DNA of 64,000 nt from Aurantiacibacter luteus. GTDB lineage: Bacteria > Pseudomonadota > Alphaproteobacteria > Sphingomonadales > Sphingomonadaceae. Below, in pieces: positions 32,403 to 48,041 of this stretch; position 1 is the first letter of the stretch, and each line of letters begins with the position of its first letter. A program made the translations under genes and the position numbers. The stretch is from positions 806,001 to 870,000 of the forward strand of contig NZ_LBHB01000001.1 in assembly GCF_001010945.1 (NCBI RefSeq). The letters run 5' to 3'. The notes under the pieces were generated by a model. It was not told the origin of the DNA and did not search any database. It worked only from the letters and a program-made list of their open reading frames with translations.

Positions 32403-32894
32403 ATGACCGATCCGAAGCGCGAAGAAATCAAGGCTCGCATCGCCGCCGCGCAGGAGCGCGAGGCTGCGCTGGCCGAACGTTCCTTCGCCGAGCGTGCGGC
32501 CGACACCGCTTCCGACGCGACCGAGAAATTCACCGCTTTCGTCAAGGAACGGCCGCTGACCGCTGCCGCGGGCGGGCTCGTGCTGGGCGTGCTGATCGCC
32601 AGCCTGTTCAAGGCGCCGCGCCAGGCCGCCGCGCGTGGCGGTGCGAAGGCCGTTGGCCTTGCCGCCGTGGGTGCGGAGATCGCCAGCGCCTTCGCCGCAA
32701 ACCTGCTCGACGATGCGAGCGACATCGGCAAGGCCGGTGCGCGCCGCGCGGGAGACCTTTCCGACACCATGGGCGACCGCGCCCGCTCGCTGGGCCGCTC
32801 GGCGACGCATCGTCTGGGCGACACGGCGGACGCCGCGCGCATCGCCCGCCGCGAGACCGGCAAGGCGATTGCGCGCGCAGTGGGTCGCCGCTGA
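32403..32894 (+). CDS. Alanine-rich amphipathic protein under EcfG control
   Basis: 163 residues, strongly Ala/Arg/Asp-rich, with a single hydrophobic segment (LTAAAGGLVLGVLIASLFKA) flanked by long amphipathic helices on both sides. The repeated DTAxxAxRIARR-like pattern in the second half resembles apolipoprotein- or CsbD/DUF883-type helices. No named family is certain. GGAG lies before the ATG and an EcfG promoter upstream, so it is probably induced with the cluster. Confidence 0.75.
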   Translation: MTDPKREEIKARIAAAQEREAALAERSFAERAADTASDATEKFTAFVKERPLTAAAGGLVLGVLIASLFKAPRQAAARGGAKAVGLAAVGAEIASAFAANLLDDASDIGKAGARRAGDLSDTMGDRARSLGRSATHRLGDTADAARIARRETGKAIARAVGRR

Positions 32895-32983
32895 GCCCAA
32901 TTCCCGTGCTTTAACCGCTTGCGCGCCCCGTCGGCATTGCCGATAGGGCGCGCATTCACGTTTCAGCTTTCAGGAAGTTCCAG

Positions 32984-33220
32984 ATGTCCGACCACCAGCC
33001 CCAGCTTCTCCACCTCGTTCTAGGCGGCCGGGTCACCGACCCGCAGAAGGTCGAGTTTCAGGATCTGAAGGACATCCACACGGTGGGCTACTTCGCCGAT
33101 TACGCCAGCGCGGAAGAGGCCTGGCGCGGCTGGGCCCAGCGCACGGTCGACGATGCGGAGATGAAATACGTCATCGTCCACCTGCACAAGCTGCTGGAGC
33201 CGGACCTGAAGGGCAAGTAA
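32984..33220 (+). CDS. DUF4170 protein
   Basis: 78 residues, soluble, matching DUF4170, a short family common in Alphaproteobacteria: LLHLVLGGRV, then FADYASAEEAWRGWAQRTVD and KYVIVHLHKLL. Function unknown. A GGAA lies before the ATG. A sigma-70-type TTGCGC-N17-GATAGG (about 32920-32948) precedes it and may be its own promoter. Confidence 0.88.
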   Translation: MSDHQPQLLHLVLGGRVTDPQKVEFQDLKDIHTVGYFADYASAEEAWRGWAQRTVDDAEMKYVIVHLHKLLEPDLKGK

Positions 33221-33242
33221 GCCCGGCTCGCACCAATAGGGC

Positions 33243-33710
33243 TCAGATGAACTCTATTTTCTCGATCAGGTAGAACTTTTCGCCGCTGGGTACGGTCACC
33301 TCGACCTCGTCGCCCACGCTCTTGCCGATGAGGCCCCGCGCGAGCGGGCTCTCGTAGCTGATGCGGCCGACCTTCGCGTCGCTCTCCGCTTGGCCGACGA
33401 TCTGGTATTTCAGCGGCTTGTCGTCCTCGTCCAGAACCGTGACCGTCGCACCGAACACCACCTTGTCGCCCGACAGACTGGCCGGATCGATGATCTGCGC
33501 GCGGCTGGTCTTGTCCTCCAGCTCGGCGATCTGAGCCTCGACCTGGCCCTGGCGTTCCTTGGCGGCGTGATATTCGGCGTTCTCCGAGAGGTCGCCGTGG
33601 GCGCGCGCTTCCTCGATAGCGTCGACGATCTTGGGCCGCTCGGCCCGCAATGCCTTGAGATCGGCGGTCAGCTTCTCGTAGCCTTCCGCCAGCATCGGCA
33701 CTTTCTGCAT
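33243..33710 (-). CDS. greA: Transcription elongation factor GreA
   Basis: 155 residues, the normal size. The N-terminal coiled coil (residues 1-75) carries the acidic tip pair in [14 protein letters not shown], and the C-terminal FKBP-like domain contains [20 protein letters not shown]. GreA stimulates RNA cleavage in backtracked RNA polymerase. Downstream of carB on the minus strand with a 100-base gap. Confidence 0.97.
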   Translation of the reverse strand: MQKVPMLAEGYEKLTADLKALRAERPKIVDAIEEARAHGDLSENAEYHAAKERQGQVEAQIAELEDKTSRAQIIDPASLSGDKVVFGATVTVLDEDDKPLKYQIVGQAESDAKVGRISYESPLARGLIGKSVGDEVEVTVPSGEKFYLIEKIEFI

Positions 33711-33810
33711 CGCTAAATCCTGACTTTCCCCAGCCTCCCGTCAAAAGCACCCTTCCCCGCCGGAATGGCGGATCAGGAGTTCGGCTATCGCGGGAGAGAC
33801 GTTCTAATTC

Positions 33811-37117
<3,307 letters not shown>

Positions 37118-37134
<17 letters not shown>

Positions 37135-37639
37135 TGGTGCTTTCGTCTGCAATTAGATCAACCAAGTCCGTAGACCACGACACTTGTGAAGGCATGGCAG
37201 GACTCGTCAGTCGGGAAAGTTGGTATCCATCAGGAAGGTTTTCGACGAGGCAAGCTTGTTGGTTTTCGGACAATTGTTGAGCGAAAAGCCTCTCAGGCAT
37301 AACGCCGCCGATATCGTTTGCATTTCTGATTGCATATCGATCGATCTCACATTGCTCGGCGACCATCGCAATTCGCAAGACCGGTCGGCCATCTATCATT
37401 TCGACAGGGTCATTCAGTGGTGGCCCTGCATGGACGCCGTAGAATTTTGGATCGAGCCGTTGCGACATCTCAACATCAGGCATGAAAGCAACCCAATTGG
37501 CTGCTACTTCTTCGACATCGACTTCTGCGTTGCGATTGGATTGTTCGACAACAGCCGTTGCTGGCTTCAACAAGAAAAAAGCGGCGTTTCCTGCGATGAG
37601 CAAGAGCGCAATTGTAACAAGAAGTGGGCGTCGCTTCAC
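37118..37639 (-). CDS. Hypothetical exported protein between carA and carB
   Basis: 173 residues with one N-terminal transmembrane helix or uncleaved signal ([20 protein letters not shown]) and two cysteines in an otherwise polar body. No family recognised. It begins with GTG overlapping the carA stop (GTGA), so it is translated within the carAB message, and it ends inside carB. Two lines I counted (37261-37380) give 48% G+C, against 75% for one line of carB (36601-36660), so it looks acquired. It carries no mobile-element feature. Confidence 0.7.
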
Positions 37640-38820
37640 CCCAACATCCCCACGAACTTCTCGAAGAGGTAGAAGCTGTCCTGCGGTCCCGGGCTCGCTT
37701 CCGGATGATACTGCACTCCGAAGGCCTTCTTGCCGCTGATCGCGATGCCGCAGTTCGAGCCGTCGAACAGCGAGACGTGGGTCTGCTCCACGCCCTCGGG
37801 CAGGGTATCCGCATCGACCGCGAAGCCGTGGTTCATGCTGGTGATCTCGACGAGGCCCGTCGTGTCGCCCCAGGCCTCGCCCACGCGCTGGACCGGGTGG
37901 TTCGCGCCGCGGTGGCCCTGGTGCATCTTCATCGTCTTCGCGCCCGCTGCCAGCGCCAGCATCTGGTGGCCGAGGCAGATGCCGAACAGCGGCACGTCCG
38001 CCTCCAGCAGCGCCTTGATGACGGGCACGGCGTAGTCGCCTGTCGCCGCCGGATCGCCGGGGCCGTTGGAGAGGAACACGCCGTCGGGCTTCAGCGCCAT
38101 GACCTCGTCGAACGAGGTTTTCGCCGGCACCACCGTCACCCGCGCCCCGGCGCGCACGAGGTTGCGGAAGATGTTGTCCTTGCTGCCGTAGTCGATGGCG
38201 ACGACGTGCGGGCGCTTGTCGTCACGCGGGCTGCGGCCATAGCCCTGCCCCAGCCGCCAGTAATTGCCTTCCCAGCCCTCCTGGTGCTCGCGGCTGACGC
38301 GCTGGGCGAGGTCCATGCCCTCCAGCCCCGGCCATTCCATCGCGCGCTGGAGCAGCGCATCGATGTCGAACCTGCCCTTGGGATCGTGCGCGATCACCGC
38401 GTTGGGCGCGCCGTTCAGGCGAATGCGGCGCGTGAGCGCGCGGGTATCGACGCCGGAGACGCCGATTTTCCCCAAGTCCTTCATCCATTCGACGAACTGC
38501 CGCTCCGCGCGGAAGTTGGAATGCTCGGTCACCGGCTCGCGCACCACGCAGCCGACCGCGCCCTCGACCCGGCTCTCCACATCCTCGGCATTGGTGCCGA
38601 CGTTGCCGATGTGCGGAAAGGTAAAGGTGACGATCTGCGCGGCGTAGCTGGGGTCCGTCAGCACCTCCTGATAGCCGGTCATCGCGGTGTTGAAGCAGAC
38701 CTCGCCCACGGCCGAGCCGCTGGCGCCGAAGCCCTTGCCCCAGACCACCGTGCCGTCGGCGAAGACGATCACGCCCGTCGCTCCCTTGGGTTGCGCGTGC
38801 GAAGAGGCGAGAAAGGCCAT
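37636..38820 (-). CDS. carA: Carbamoyl-phosphate synthase small subunit
   Basis: 394 residues. Glutamine amidotransferase subunit that supplies ammonia to CarB. The N-terminal half carries GEVCFNTAMTGYQEVLTDP; the class-I GATase core has the nucleophile in FGICLGHQML and the His-Glu pair in VQYHPEASPGP. GGGAG is seven bases before the ATG. In most relatives carA is directly followed by carB; here the 173-residue hypothetical gene interrupts the pair. Confidence 0.97.
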   Translation of the reverse strand: MAFLASSHAQPKGATGVIVFADGTVVWGKGFGASGSAVGEVCFNTAMTGYQEVLTDPSYAAQIVTFTFPHIGNVGTNAEDVESRVEGAVGCVVREPVTEHSNFRAERQFVEWMKDLGKIGVSGVDTRALTRRIRLNGAPNAVIAHDPKGRFDIDALLQRAMEWPGLEGMDLAQRVSREHQEGWEGNYWRLGQGYGRSPRDDKRPHVVAIDYGSKDNIFRNLVRAGARVTVVPAKTSFDEVMALKPDGVFLSNGPGDPAATGDYAVPVIKALLEADVPLFGICLGHQMLALAAGAKTMKMHQGHRGANHPVQRVGEAWGDTTGLVEITSMNHGFAVDADTLPEGVEQTHVSLFDGSNCGIAISGKKAFGVQYHPEASPGPQDSFYLFEKFVGMLG

Positions 38821-38980
38821 GGTGGCTCCCGTTGGATATTGGACCGGCGATGTGTGCTAAGTCCCAGCGGCTAGGGACGCTTGGCGTTCCCGTCAACCGG
38901 CTTTCTGGCACGGCGCTTGGCTTATCCACGCGAGGGGCTACATGGAGCGCGACAAGCCACTCGAATTGCAGGATAGCCCG

Positions 38981-39433
38981 ATGCTGAGGGACACCATCAA
39001 GACCGAAACCGTCGCCGCGATGAAGGGGGGCGACCGCCCACGCACCGCCGCGCTGCGGCTGATCGCCGCCAAGATCAAGGACCGCGACATCGAACTGCGC
39101 ACCGGAAAGCCGGTGGAGGACGACGACGCGCTGGTGGTCGACGTGCTGCAGAAGATGGCCAAGCAGCGCCGCGAATCGATCCAGATGTACGAGGAAGGCG
39201 GTCGCACCGAACTCGCCGAACAGGAAAAGGGCGAACTCGCGGTCATCGAGGAGTTCCTGCCGCAGCAGATGGACGAGGGCGCCACCAAGGCGGCGATCGA
39301 GGCGATCAAGGCCGAGACCGGCGCTGCCGGCATGAAGGACATGGGGCGCGTGATGGCCGAACTGAAGGCGCGCCACGGCAAGGAGCTCGACATGGGCCGG
39401 GCCAGCGGCTGGGTGAAGGAGTCGCTCTCGTGA
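38981..39433 (+). CDS. GatB/YqeY-domain protein
   Basis: 150 residues of the YqeY family, which shares the tail domain of the amidotransferase GatB and is thought to act on tRNA. The N-terminal motif ETVAAMKGGDRPRTAALRLI and EEFLPQQMDE are typical. The ATG at 38981, with AGGA seven bases before, matches the usual family start (MLRDTIK); an ATG 39 bases upstream with its own GAGGGG is an alternative, giving 163 residues. The next gene overlaps by four bases. Confidence 0.88.
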   Translation: MLRDTIKTETVAAMKGGDRPRTAALRLIAAKIKDRDIELRTGKPVEDDDALVVDVLQKMAKQRRESIQMYEEGGRTELAEQEKGELAVIEEFLPQQMDEGATKAAIEAIKAETGAAGMKDMGRVMAELKARHGKELDMGRASGWVKESLS

Positions 39434-40188
39434 AGCATACTGTTCTCGCACTGCCGCTGATGCTGGCGCTCGTCGCCTGCAACAGCGAGCCCGATCCCCA
39501 GACGCTCGCCTCTCCCACCCCGACGCCCACCGTCGCCGGGCCGCGCACGCTGATCGCCGCTGGGTTCGACGAGCAGAAGCTCGGCCCGCGCATCGTGGGG
39601 CCGGACGGGGACGAGGTGACGAGCACGGTCAGCTTCGAGGGCCGCGACATCGCCGAAATCGTATCCTACGTCGCTTGCCCGCCCATCGAGGTGCCCGAGA
39701 CGAGCAGCGAGCGGCCAGCTCCGCCCGCTCCCATCTCCACCACCGGCGAGAATGACGGCAACGTCGCCGACTTCACCAATGTCTGCGAGCCCGGGATGCA
39801 GGGCGAAGGCGCGCTGTTCACCTACGTTCACCGCGTCACGCCCGCCGAAGGCGCGGATGGCCCCGTCCTCAGCTTCCGCACCAGCCGCCGCGCCACCGGC
39901 TTTGCCAACGCCATCGGCTTCGACCGCGATCAGGCCGAGGCGGCGCTGGGCGAAGGCTATGCCATCGGCGTGCAGATCGACAACGGCCAGCTTATCTGGC
40001 GCATCGAGAAGGGCGACGGCTGGACCGCGGGCGAGGAAATCACCTTCTTCTGGCAGAGCGAACTGCCGCCCGAAGGCCCGGCCGAGGCCTACGAGATCGA
40101 AACCGCCGAAGGCCGCGCCCGAGGCTCCGGTCCCTGGCCGCCCGCCATGCCCGAGCCGGAAGGCACGGAGAACCTCCCGGCGGAATGA
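39430..40188 (+). CDS. Hypothetical lipoprotein
   Basis: 252 residues: signal peptide with lipobox LVAC (Cys17), a Pro/Thr-rich linker, then a globular region with two cysteines and the Trp-rich ITFFWQSELPPEGPAEAY near the end. The last 25 residues are Pro/Glu-rich. No family recognised. The start is GTG, sharing GTGA with the yqeY stop, so it is coupled to it. dnaG starts five bases after its stop codon, so it is probably on the dnaG message. Confidence 0.75.
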   Translation: MKHTVLALPLMLALVACNSEPDPQTLASPTPTPTVAGPRTLIAAGFDEQKLGPRIVGPDGDEVTSTVSFEGRDIAEIVSYVACPPIEVPETSSERPAPPAPISTTGENDGNVADFTNVCEPGMQGEGALFTYVHRVTPAEGADGPVLSFRTSRRATGFANAIGFDRDQAEAALGEGYAIGVQIDNGQLIWRIEKGDGWTAGEEITFFWQSELPPEGPAEAYEIETAEGRARGSGPWPPAMPEPEGTENLPAE

Positions 40189-40193
40189 TCTAG

Positions 40194-42095
40194 GTGGCGC
40201 TCTCCCCGCAATGGCTGGACGAGCTGCGCTCGCGCATCACCTTGTCGACCCTCGTCGGGCGTAGCACCAAGCTGACGCGCGCGGGGCGCGAGTGGAAGGC
40301 GTGCTGCCCGTTCCACTCGGAGAACACGCCCAGCTTCTACGTCAACGACCAGAAGGGCTTCTACCACTGCTTCGGCTGCCAGGCCCACGGCAGCGCCATC
40401 GACTGGATGATCGAGCAGCGCGGGCTGGAGTTCATGGACGCGGTGAAGGAGCTGGCGGCGGAGGCCGGGATGGAGGTCCCCGCCCCCGATCCGCGCGCGG
40501 CCAGGGCAGCGGAAAAGCGGGCAAGCCTGCATGACGTCATGGCCGCCGCGCAGGACTGGTTCGTCGCCCGCCTCGCCTCGGACGAGGGTGTGGGCGCGCG
40601 CGAATATCTCGCCCGGCGCGGCCTCACCCAGCGCACGATAGAGTACTTCGGCTTCGGCTACGCGCCCGACGACAAGCAGGCGATGGTGAAGGCGCTTGGC
40701 CGGTTCGACACCGCCATGCTGGTCGAGGCCGGTTTGCTGATCGATGTCGAGGAAAAGCTGCCCTACGCGCGCTTTCGCGGCCGAGTGATGCTGCCGATCC
40801 ACGATGCACGCGGACGGGTGATCGCGTTTGGCGGGCGTATCCTCGAGGATCGGGATGGTGTCGCCAAGTACCTCAACAGCCCCGACACGCCGCTGTTCGA
40901 CAAGGGTCGCACGCTCTACAATCTTCACCGCGCCGGACCTGCATCGCGCAAGACCGATCGGGTGATCGCGGTCGAGGGCTACATGGACGTGGTCGCGCTG
41001 GCGCAGGCAGGCATCGAGGATGCCGTCGCGCCGATGGGCACCGCGCTCACCGAGAACCAGATCGAGCTGCTGTGGCGCATGGCGGACAAACCCGTGGTCT
41101 GCTTCGACGGCGATGCCGCCGGTCGCCGCGCCGCCATGCGCGCCGCCGAACGGGTGCTGCCGCTGCTGCGCCCCGGCCATTCGCTGAACGTCGTCACCCT
41201 GCCGCAAGGCCTTGATCCGGACGACCTCGTCAAGCAACAGGGCGCGTCGGCGATGGAGAAGTTGCTGGCCGAGCCGAAGTCGCTGGTGGACCTCGTCTGG
41301 GAACACGAACACGCCGCCCTCCCCCTCGCCTCGCCCGAGGACAAGGCGGGCCTGAAGGCGCGGCTGCTGGGTCACGTCGATGCCGTCGGCCATCCCGACA
41401 TCCGCTCGCTCTACCGGCGCGAGTTGCTCGATCGCTACGGCAGCTTCGCCTTTCCCAAGCGCGAGTTTGCGCCCCGCCAGTTCACGCCCGGAAGGCGGTT
41501 CGGCAAGCCCGGCCCGCAGCCGCAAACCCCGCAGGTCACCGAGCGGTTGCGCAAGGCCGCAGGCGGCGCGTTTCGCGACATGCTCGCCCAGGCCGTGCTC
41601 AACGGCTTCCTGCGCCATCCTGACCAGATCCATACCCACGCCGACAGTCTCTTGGCGCTGGGCGAGAGTGACCGCGATGTCGCAGCAGCAGTTGATTTTC
41701 TGCTCGAGAACGCCGCCGCGCTTGAAGCCGGGGCGAATCCGCCCATATCTGCGACAGGCATCCTGCCTCCGCCGCCGGATAAAGCCCGCTTCTCCTTCCT
41801 GATGGAAGGTTCCGATCCGGACGACGCGCGACAGGATCTTGCCGAGGCAGTATCCCTGCTGGTCGAGAGGCCGGCACTCGATGCGGCAATCGCGGCGGCG
41901 ACACGGCGCTTCGATACCGATCCGGAAGGCGCTTTCGCCGAGCAGCAACGCTTGCGGAAACGAAAGCTGGAAATCGAGTCGCGTCTGGGGCAGATGGCGC
42001 GCGAACGTGCCGCCCGGACCGCGTCCGAGGCGGCCGAGGAGCATTCAGCGTCCTTCTCCGTTGAGGGAGAAGCGACGGAACAGGAAACGGATTGA
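40194..42095 (+). CDS. dnaG: DNA primase
   Basis: 633 residues. Makes RNA primers at the replication fork. The CHC2-type zinc finger is [14 protein letters not shown]...YHCFGC (residues about 37-63); the TOPRIM core has VEGYMDV and the acidic [12 protein letters not shown]; the C-terminal DnaB-binding domain is less conserved, as usual. The start is GTG immediately after an in-frame TAG; the sequence [14 protein letters not shown] matches the family start. rpoD follows after 10 bases, the classic dnaG-rpoD linkage. Confidence 0.97.
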   Translation: MALSPQWLDELRSRITLSTLVGRSTKLTRAGREWKACCPFHSENTPSFYVNDQKGFYHCFGCQAHGSAIDWMIEQRGLEFMDAVKELAAEAGMEVPAPDPRAARAAEKRASLHDVMAAAQDWFVARLASDEGVGAREYLARRGLTQRTIEYFGFGYAPDDKQAMVKALGRFDTAMLVEAGLLIDVEEKLPYARFRGRVMLPIHDARGRVIAFGGRILEDRDGVAKYLNSPDTPLFDKGRTLYNLHRAGPASRKTDRVIAVEGYMDVVALAQAGIEDAVAPMGTALTENQIELLWRMADKPVVCFDGDAAGRRAAMRAAERVLPLLRPGHSLNVVTLPQGLDPDDLVKQQGASAMEKLLAEPKSLVDLVWEHEHAALPLASPEDKAGLKARLLGHVDAVGHPDIRSLYRRELLDRYGSFAFPKREFAPRQFTPGRRFGKPGPQPQTPQVTERLRKAAGGAFRDMLAQAVLNGFLRHPDQIHTHADSLLALGESDRDVAAAVDFLLENAAALEAGANPPISATGILPPPPDKARFSFLMEGSDPDDARQDLAEAVSLLVERPALDAAIAAATRRFDTDPEGAFAEQQRLRKRKLEIESRLGQMARERAARTASEAAEEHSASFSVEGEATEQETD

Positions 42096-42105
42096 CCGGG
42101 CGATA

Positions 42106-44142
<2,037 letters not shown>

Positions 44143-44188
44143 GGCCTTACCCGCTCGCGGCGCTCCTGCGCCGGGCGCAACAATTCGC

Positions 44189-44232
44189 AGGCCGGGCGGG
44201 CTGAGGCTCGCCCGGCCTCTTTCCTTTTTCCC
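44189..44232 (+). terminator. Rho-independent terminator after rpoD
   Basis: A perfect 10-bp stem AGGCCGGGCG / CGCCCGGCCT (44189-44198 and 44209-44218) with a 10-base loop, followed by a pyrimidine-rich run CTTTCCTTTTTC. Ends the dnaG-rpoD transcript. Confidence 0.85.
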
Positions 44233-44266
44233 GGCCCCCGTGGCCGAACCATCAGAGTTTTCAGCA

Positions 44267-46066
44267 ATGACCATCGCCAACCTACCTCCCGCGCTTGCCG
44301 CGACCATCGCTGAACGCGGCTACGAGGAGCTGACGCCCGTCCAGTCCTCCGTTCTGGCCGAGGAGGCCGCCGGGCGCGATCTCATTGTCTCGGCGCAGAC
44401 CGGATCGGGCAAGACTGTCGCCTTCGGCCTCGCCATGGCCGACCAGCTCATCGGCGGCGCAGGCTTCGTCGAGCCGGCGGACGGTCCTGCCGCGCTGATC
44501 GTCGCCCCCACGCGCGAACTGGCGTTGCAGGTCAGCCGCGAACTGACGTGGCTCTACGCCCAAGCCGGGGCGCGCGTCGTCACCTGCGTCGGCGGCATGG
44601 ATGCGAGCAAGGAACGGCGCAACCTGCAACGCGGGGCGCACATCGTGGTCGGTACGCCCGGCCGCCTGCGCGACCACCTGGAGCGCGGCGCGCTGAACCT
44701 CTCCGAGCTCAAGGTCGCGGTGCTCGACGAGGCGGACGAGATGCTCGACATGGGCTTCCGCGACGAGCTGGAGGAAATCCTCGATTCGACGCCCGAGGGC
44801 CGCCGCACCTTGCTGTTCTCGGCCACGCTGCCGAGCCAGATCGTCAACCTAGCCCGCCGCTACCAGAACGATGCCCTGCGCATCTCCACCGTCGGCGACA
44901 GCCGCGGGCATGGCGATATCGCCTATCAAGCCGTCACCGTCAGCCCGCACGAGATCGAGAACGCGGTCGTCAACCTGCTGCGCTATCACGAGGCGGACAC
45001 GGCGATGCTGTTCTGCGCCACGCGCGACAACGTGCGTCATCTCCACGCCACCCTGCAGGAGCGCGGCTTCGCGGTCGTGGCGCTATCGGGCGAGCACACG
45101 CAGGCCGAACGCAACCAGGCCATGCAGGCGCTGCGCGACCGTCGCGCGCGGGTCTGCGTGGCGACCGACGTCGCCGCGCGTGGGATCGACCTGCCGAGCC
45201 TCAGCCTCGTCATCCACGTCGAGATTCCGCGCGATCCCGAGGCGCTCCAGCACCGGTCCGGTCGCACGGGTCGTGCGGGCAAGAAGGGCACCGCCGTCAT
45301 CGTCACCCCCTACCCGCGCCGTCGCCGGGTGGAGACTCTGCTGCGGCAGGCCAAGGTCGAGGCCGAATGGACCGACGCGCCCACCGCCGCGATGATCCGC
45401 AAGCAGGATCACGAGCGCCTGCTCGAGCGGCTGATGCAGCCGGTCGAAAGCGACGACGAGGACCGCGCGCTCGCCGAGCGGCTGATGGCGGGCAAGAGCG
45501 CCGAGGACATCGCCCTTGCCCTCGTCTCCGCCCATCGCTCTTCGATGCCGCAGCCCGAGGAGCTGGCCGAGAACACGCCCGAGGCCCGCGCCGCCGCCAA
45601 AGCCGAACGTCACCGCCCCGGCTTCGAGGACGTGCAGTGGTTCCGCCTCTCCGTCGGCCGCCGCCAGAATGCCGAGGCGCGCTGGATCCTGCCGCTCGTC
45701 TGCCGCCGCGGGCATATCTCGCGCAACGAGATCGGCGCCATCCGCGTGGGACCGGAAGAGACCTTCGTGCAGATTCCCACGGCCATCGCCGACCGCTTCG
45801 CCGATGCCGTCATGCGCACCGCCGCGGCCGAAATCTCCGCCGGCGAGGAGAGCATCGCCATCGAGCGCAGCGCCGAGGGCCCGCGCATGGAAGCGCGCCA
45901 GAACCGCCGCGCCGGGCGCACCGACAACGCAGGGAACTCCGCCCGGCCGCGCGTCGATGCCAAGCCGCATCGCAAGGGCAAACCGTTCGGCGACCGCAAG
46001 CCCGGCAAGCCCGGCTTCAAGGGCAAGACCTTCAAGCCGAAAGGGCCGCCCCGCGCGCGCGGTTGA
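44267..46066 (+). CDS. DEAD-box RNA helicase with DbpA-type RNA-binding domain
   Basis: 599 residues. Helicase motifs in order: Q-motif TPVQ, I AQTGSGKT, Ia PTRELAL, II DEAD, III SAT, and VI HRSGRTGRAGKKG. After the second RecA domain comes a region resembling the DbpA RNA-binding domain (about residues 450-530, WFRLSVGRRQNAEARWILPL), which targets ribosomal RNA in DbpA. The C-terminal tail is Lys/Gly/Arg-rich. The ATG at 44267 is preferred; a GTG at 44240 would add nine residues. Probably acts in ribosome assembly, possibly in the cold. Confidence 0.93.
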   Translation: MTIANLPPALAATIAERGYEELTPVQSSVLAEEAAGRDLIVSAQTGSGKTVAFGLAMADQLIGGAGFVEPADGPAALIVAPTRELALQVSRELTWLYAQAGARVVTCVGGMDASKERRNLQRGAHIVVGTPGRLRDHLERGALNLSELKVAVLDEADEMLDMGFRDELEEILDSTPEGRRTLLFSATLPSQIVNLARRYQNDALRISTVGDSRGHGDIAYQAVTVSPHEIENAVVNLLRYHEADTAMLFCATRDNVRHLHATLQERGFAVVALSGEHTQAERNQAMQALRDRRARVCVATDVAARGIDLPSLSLVIHVEIPRDPEALQHRSGRTGRAGKKGTAVIVTPYPRRRRVETLLRQAKVEAEWTDAPTAAMIRKQDHERLLERLMQPVESDDEDRALAERLMAGKSAEDIALALVSAHRSSMPQPEELAENTPEARAAAKAERHRPGFEDVQWFRLSVGRRQNAEARWILPLVCRRGHISRNEIGAIRVGPEETFVQIPTAIADRFADAVMRTAAAEISAGEESIAIERSAEGPRMEARQNRRAGRTDNAGNSARPRVDAKPHRKGKPFGDRKPGKPGFKGKTFKPKGPPRARG

Positions 46067-46186
46067 CGCATTCCTCGCGCCAGCAGAGCCACTTGTCGGG
46101 GACAAAGGGCATTTGCGGTGGCGGGTCGCGGGTCGAGGCTCTATGTGGCGCGGCATCGCAAGCTGCCCCGCGGAGATCCTGACGTC

Positions 46187-46636
46187 ATGCGTATCGCCAT
46201 CGCTTCCGACCACGCCGCCGTGGGTCTCAAAGCCGAATTGCGGGACTGGCTGATCGAGGCCGGACACGAAGTTGCCGATCTCGGCCCGCACGACGAGAGC
46301 AGCGTCGACTATCCGGACTACGGCTACAAATTGGCCGAGGTCGTCGCGGACGGCACGGCGGAGCGCGGCGTGGCCCTGTGCGGCAGCGGCATCGGCATCG
46401 CCATCGCGGTCAACCGCAATCCGGCCGTGCGCTGCGCGTTGGTGAGCGAGCCGCTATCCGCCGAGCTTTCCCGTTCGCACAATGACGCCAACGCCATCGC
46501 CATGGGCGCGCGGCTGATCGGCCCGGAAATGGCCAAGGCCTGCCTCACCGCCTTCCTCTCCACCGATTTCCTTGGCGACCGCCACCAGCGCCGCGTCGAC
46601 AAGCTGCACTACACCGTTCAGGAGTCCGCCCAATGA
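46187..46636 (+). CDS. rpiB: Ribose-5-phosphate isomerase B
   Basis: 149 residues. RpiB/LacAB-type isomerase interconverting ribose 5-phosphate and ribulose 5-phosphate, the RibB substrate. Motifs: [14 protein letters not shown] with the nucleotide-like site, [16 protein letters not shown] with the catalytic Cys, and [15 protein letters not shown]. The start at MRIAIASDH has GGAG ten bases before. It overlaps glyA by four bases (ATGA), as in other alphaproteobacteria. Confidence 0.95.
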   Translation: MRIAIASDHAAVGLKAELRDWLIEAGHEVADLGPHDESSVDYPDYGYKLAEVVADGTAERGVALCGSGIGIAIAVNRNPAVRCALVSEPLSAELSRSHNDANAIAMGARLIGPEMAKACLTAFLSTDFLGDRHQRRVDKLHYTVQESAQ

Positions 46637-47943
46637 GCACCCAGCCCGCCGCCTCCGCCTCGCCGCTCGACCGCTTCTGGCACGATAGCCTGGAGGAGGC
46701 CGATCCCGCGATCTTCGGCCTGATCGGCAAGGAACTGGGCCGTCAGCGCCACGGTATCGAGCTCATCGCCAGCGAGAACATCGCCAGCCCCGCCGTGCTC
46801 GAGGCCTGCGGCAGTGTGTTCACCAACAAGTATGCGGAAGGCTATCCCGGCAAGCGCTACTACGGCGGCTGCGAGTTCGCCGACGAGGTCGAGACGCTTG
46901 CCATCGAGCGGGCAAAGCAGCTGTTCGGCTGCCAGTTCGCCAACGTTCAGCCCAATTCCGGCAGCCAGATGAACCAGGCGGTGTTCCTCGCCCTGCTCAA
47001 CCCCGGCGACACCTTCATGGGTCTCGACCTCGCCAGCGGCGGGCACCTGACCCACGGCTCGCCCGTCAACATGAGCGGCAAGTGGTTCAACGTCGTGCCC
47101 TACGGCGTGCGGCGCGAGGACTGCCTGATCGACATGGACGAGGTGCGACGCCTAGCACACGAGCACAAGCCCAGGCTCATCATCTGCGGCGGCACCGCCT
47201 ATCCGCGCCTTTGGGACTTCGCCGAATTCCGCCGCATCGCCGACGAGGTGGGCGCCGTGCTGCTGGCGGACATGAGCCATTTCTCCGGGCTGGTGGCGGG
47301 CCATGCGCACCCCTCGCCCTTCCCCCACGCGCACATCGTCACCAGCACCACGCACAAGAGCCTGCGCGGTCCGCGCTCGGGCATCATCCTGTGGAACGAC
47401 GAGCAGTTCACCAAGCCGCTCAACATGGCGATCTTCCCCGGCCTTCAGGGCGGCCCGCTGATGCACACCATCGCCGGCAAGGCCGTGGCCTTCGGCGAGG
47501 CGCTGCGGCCGGAATTCCGCGCCTATGCCGCCGCCATCGCGGAGAACGCCAAGGCGCTTGCCAGCAGCCTGCAGGAACATGGGCTGAGCGTGGTTTCGGG
47601 CGGGACCGACAACCATCTCGTCCTGCTCGACCTGACCTCCACCGACGTTACCGGCAAGGCGGCGGAAAAGGGCCTCGACCGCGCGCTGCTGACCACGAAC
47701 AAGAACGCCATCCCCTTCGATCCTCGCTCTCCCTTCGTCACCAGCGGCGTGCGCCTCGGTACGCCTGCGGGCACGACGCGCGGTTTCGGCGTGGCCGAGT
47801 TCCGCCGCATCGGCGCGCTGATCGCCGACGTCGTTTCCGGCATGAGCCGCAACGGCGAGGACGGGGACGCGCAGGTGGAAGAGCGCGTGCGCCGCGAAGT
47901 GAGCGAGCTGTGCGAGGCCTTCCCGGTCTATCCAGGCCGCTAA
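46633..47943 (+). CDS. glyA: Serine hydroxymethyltransferase
   Basis: 436 residues. Interconverts serine and glycine with tetrahydrofolate. PLP-binding lysine in [13 protein letters not shown]; the family opening [21 protein letters not shown] and the [16 protein letters not shown] block are intact. A 9-bp hairpin with a U-G wobble (47950-47971) follows six bases after the stop codon but lacks a T-run. Supplies one-carbon units for purine synthesis (purL lies in the same window, though not in the same operon). Confidence 0.98.
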   Translation: MSTQPAASASPLDRFWHDSLEEADPAIFGLIGKELGRQRHGIELIASENIASPAVLEACGSVFTNKYAEGYPGKRYYGGCEFADEVETLAIERAKQLFGCQFANVQPNSGSQMNQAVFLALLNPGDTFMGLDLASGGHLTHGSPVNMSGKWFNVVPYGVRREDCLIDMDEVRRLAHEHKPRLIICGGTAYPRLWDFAEFRRIADEVGAVLLADMSHFSGLVAGHAHPSPFPHAHIVTSTTHKSLRGPRSGIILWNDEQFTKPLNMAIFPGLQGGPLMHTIAGKAVAFGEALRPEFRAYAAAIAENAKALASSLQEHGLSVVSGGTDNHLVLLDLTSTDVTGKAAEKGLDRALLTTNKNAIPFDPRSPFVTSGVRLGTPAGTTRGFGVAEFRRIGALIADVVSGMSRNGEDGDAQVEERVRREVSELCEAFPVYPGR

Positions 47944-48041
47944 TCTCGCGCGCCTTGCCATCGCAGGGCGCAATGGCCATGTGGCGCAAGGGACGAGCGG
48001 GACCAGGCGGCCCGCCAGCAATTCGTAAAGGTAACAGGCCC

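Noticed and set aside
38906-38920. Sigma-54-like TGGCACG-N4-TTGG upstream of yqeY
   Set aside because: The -12 element lacks the essential GC pair (TTGG instead of TTGC), and nothing suggests a sigma-54 regulator nearby.
47950-47971. Terminator after glyA
   Set aside because: A good 9-bp hairpin but no T-run follows; kept only in the glyA note.
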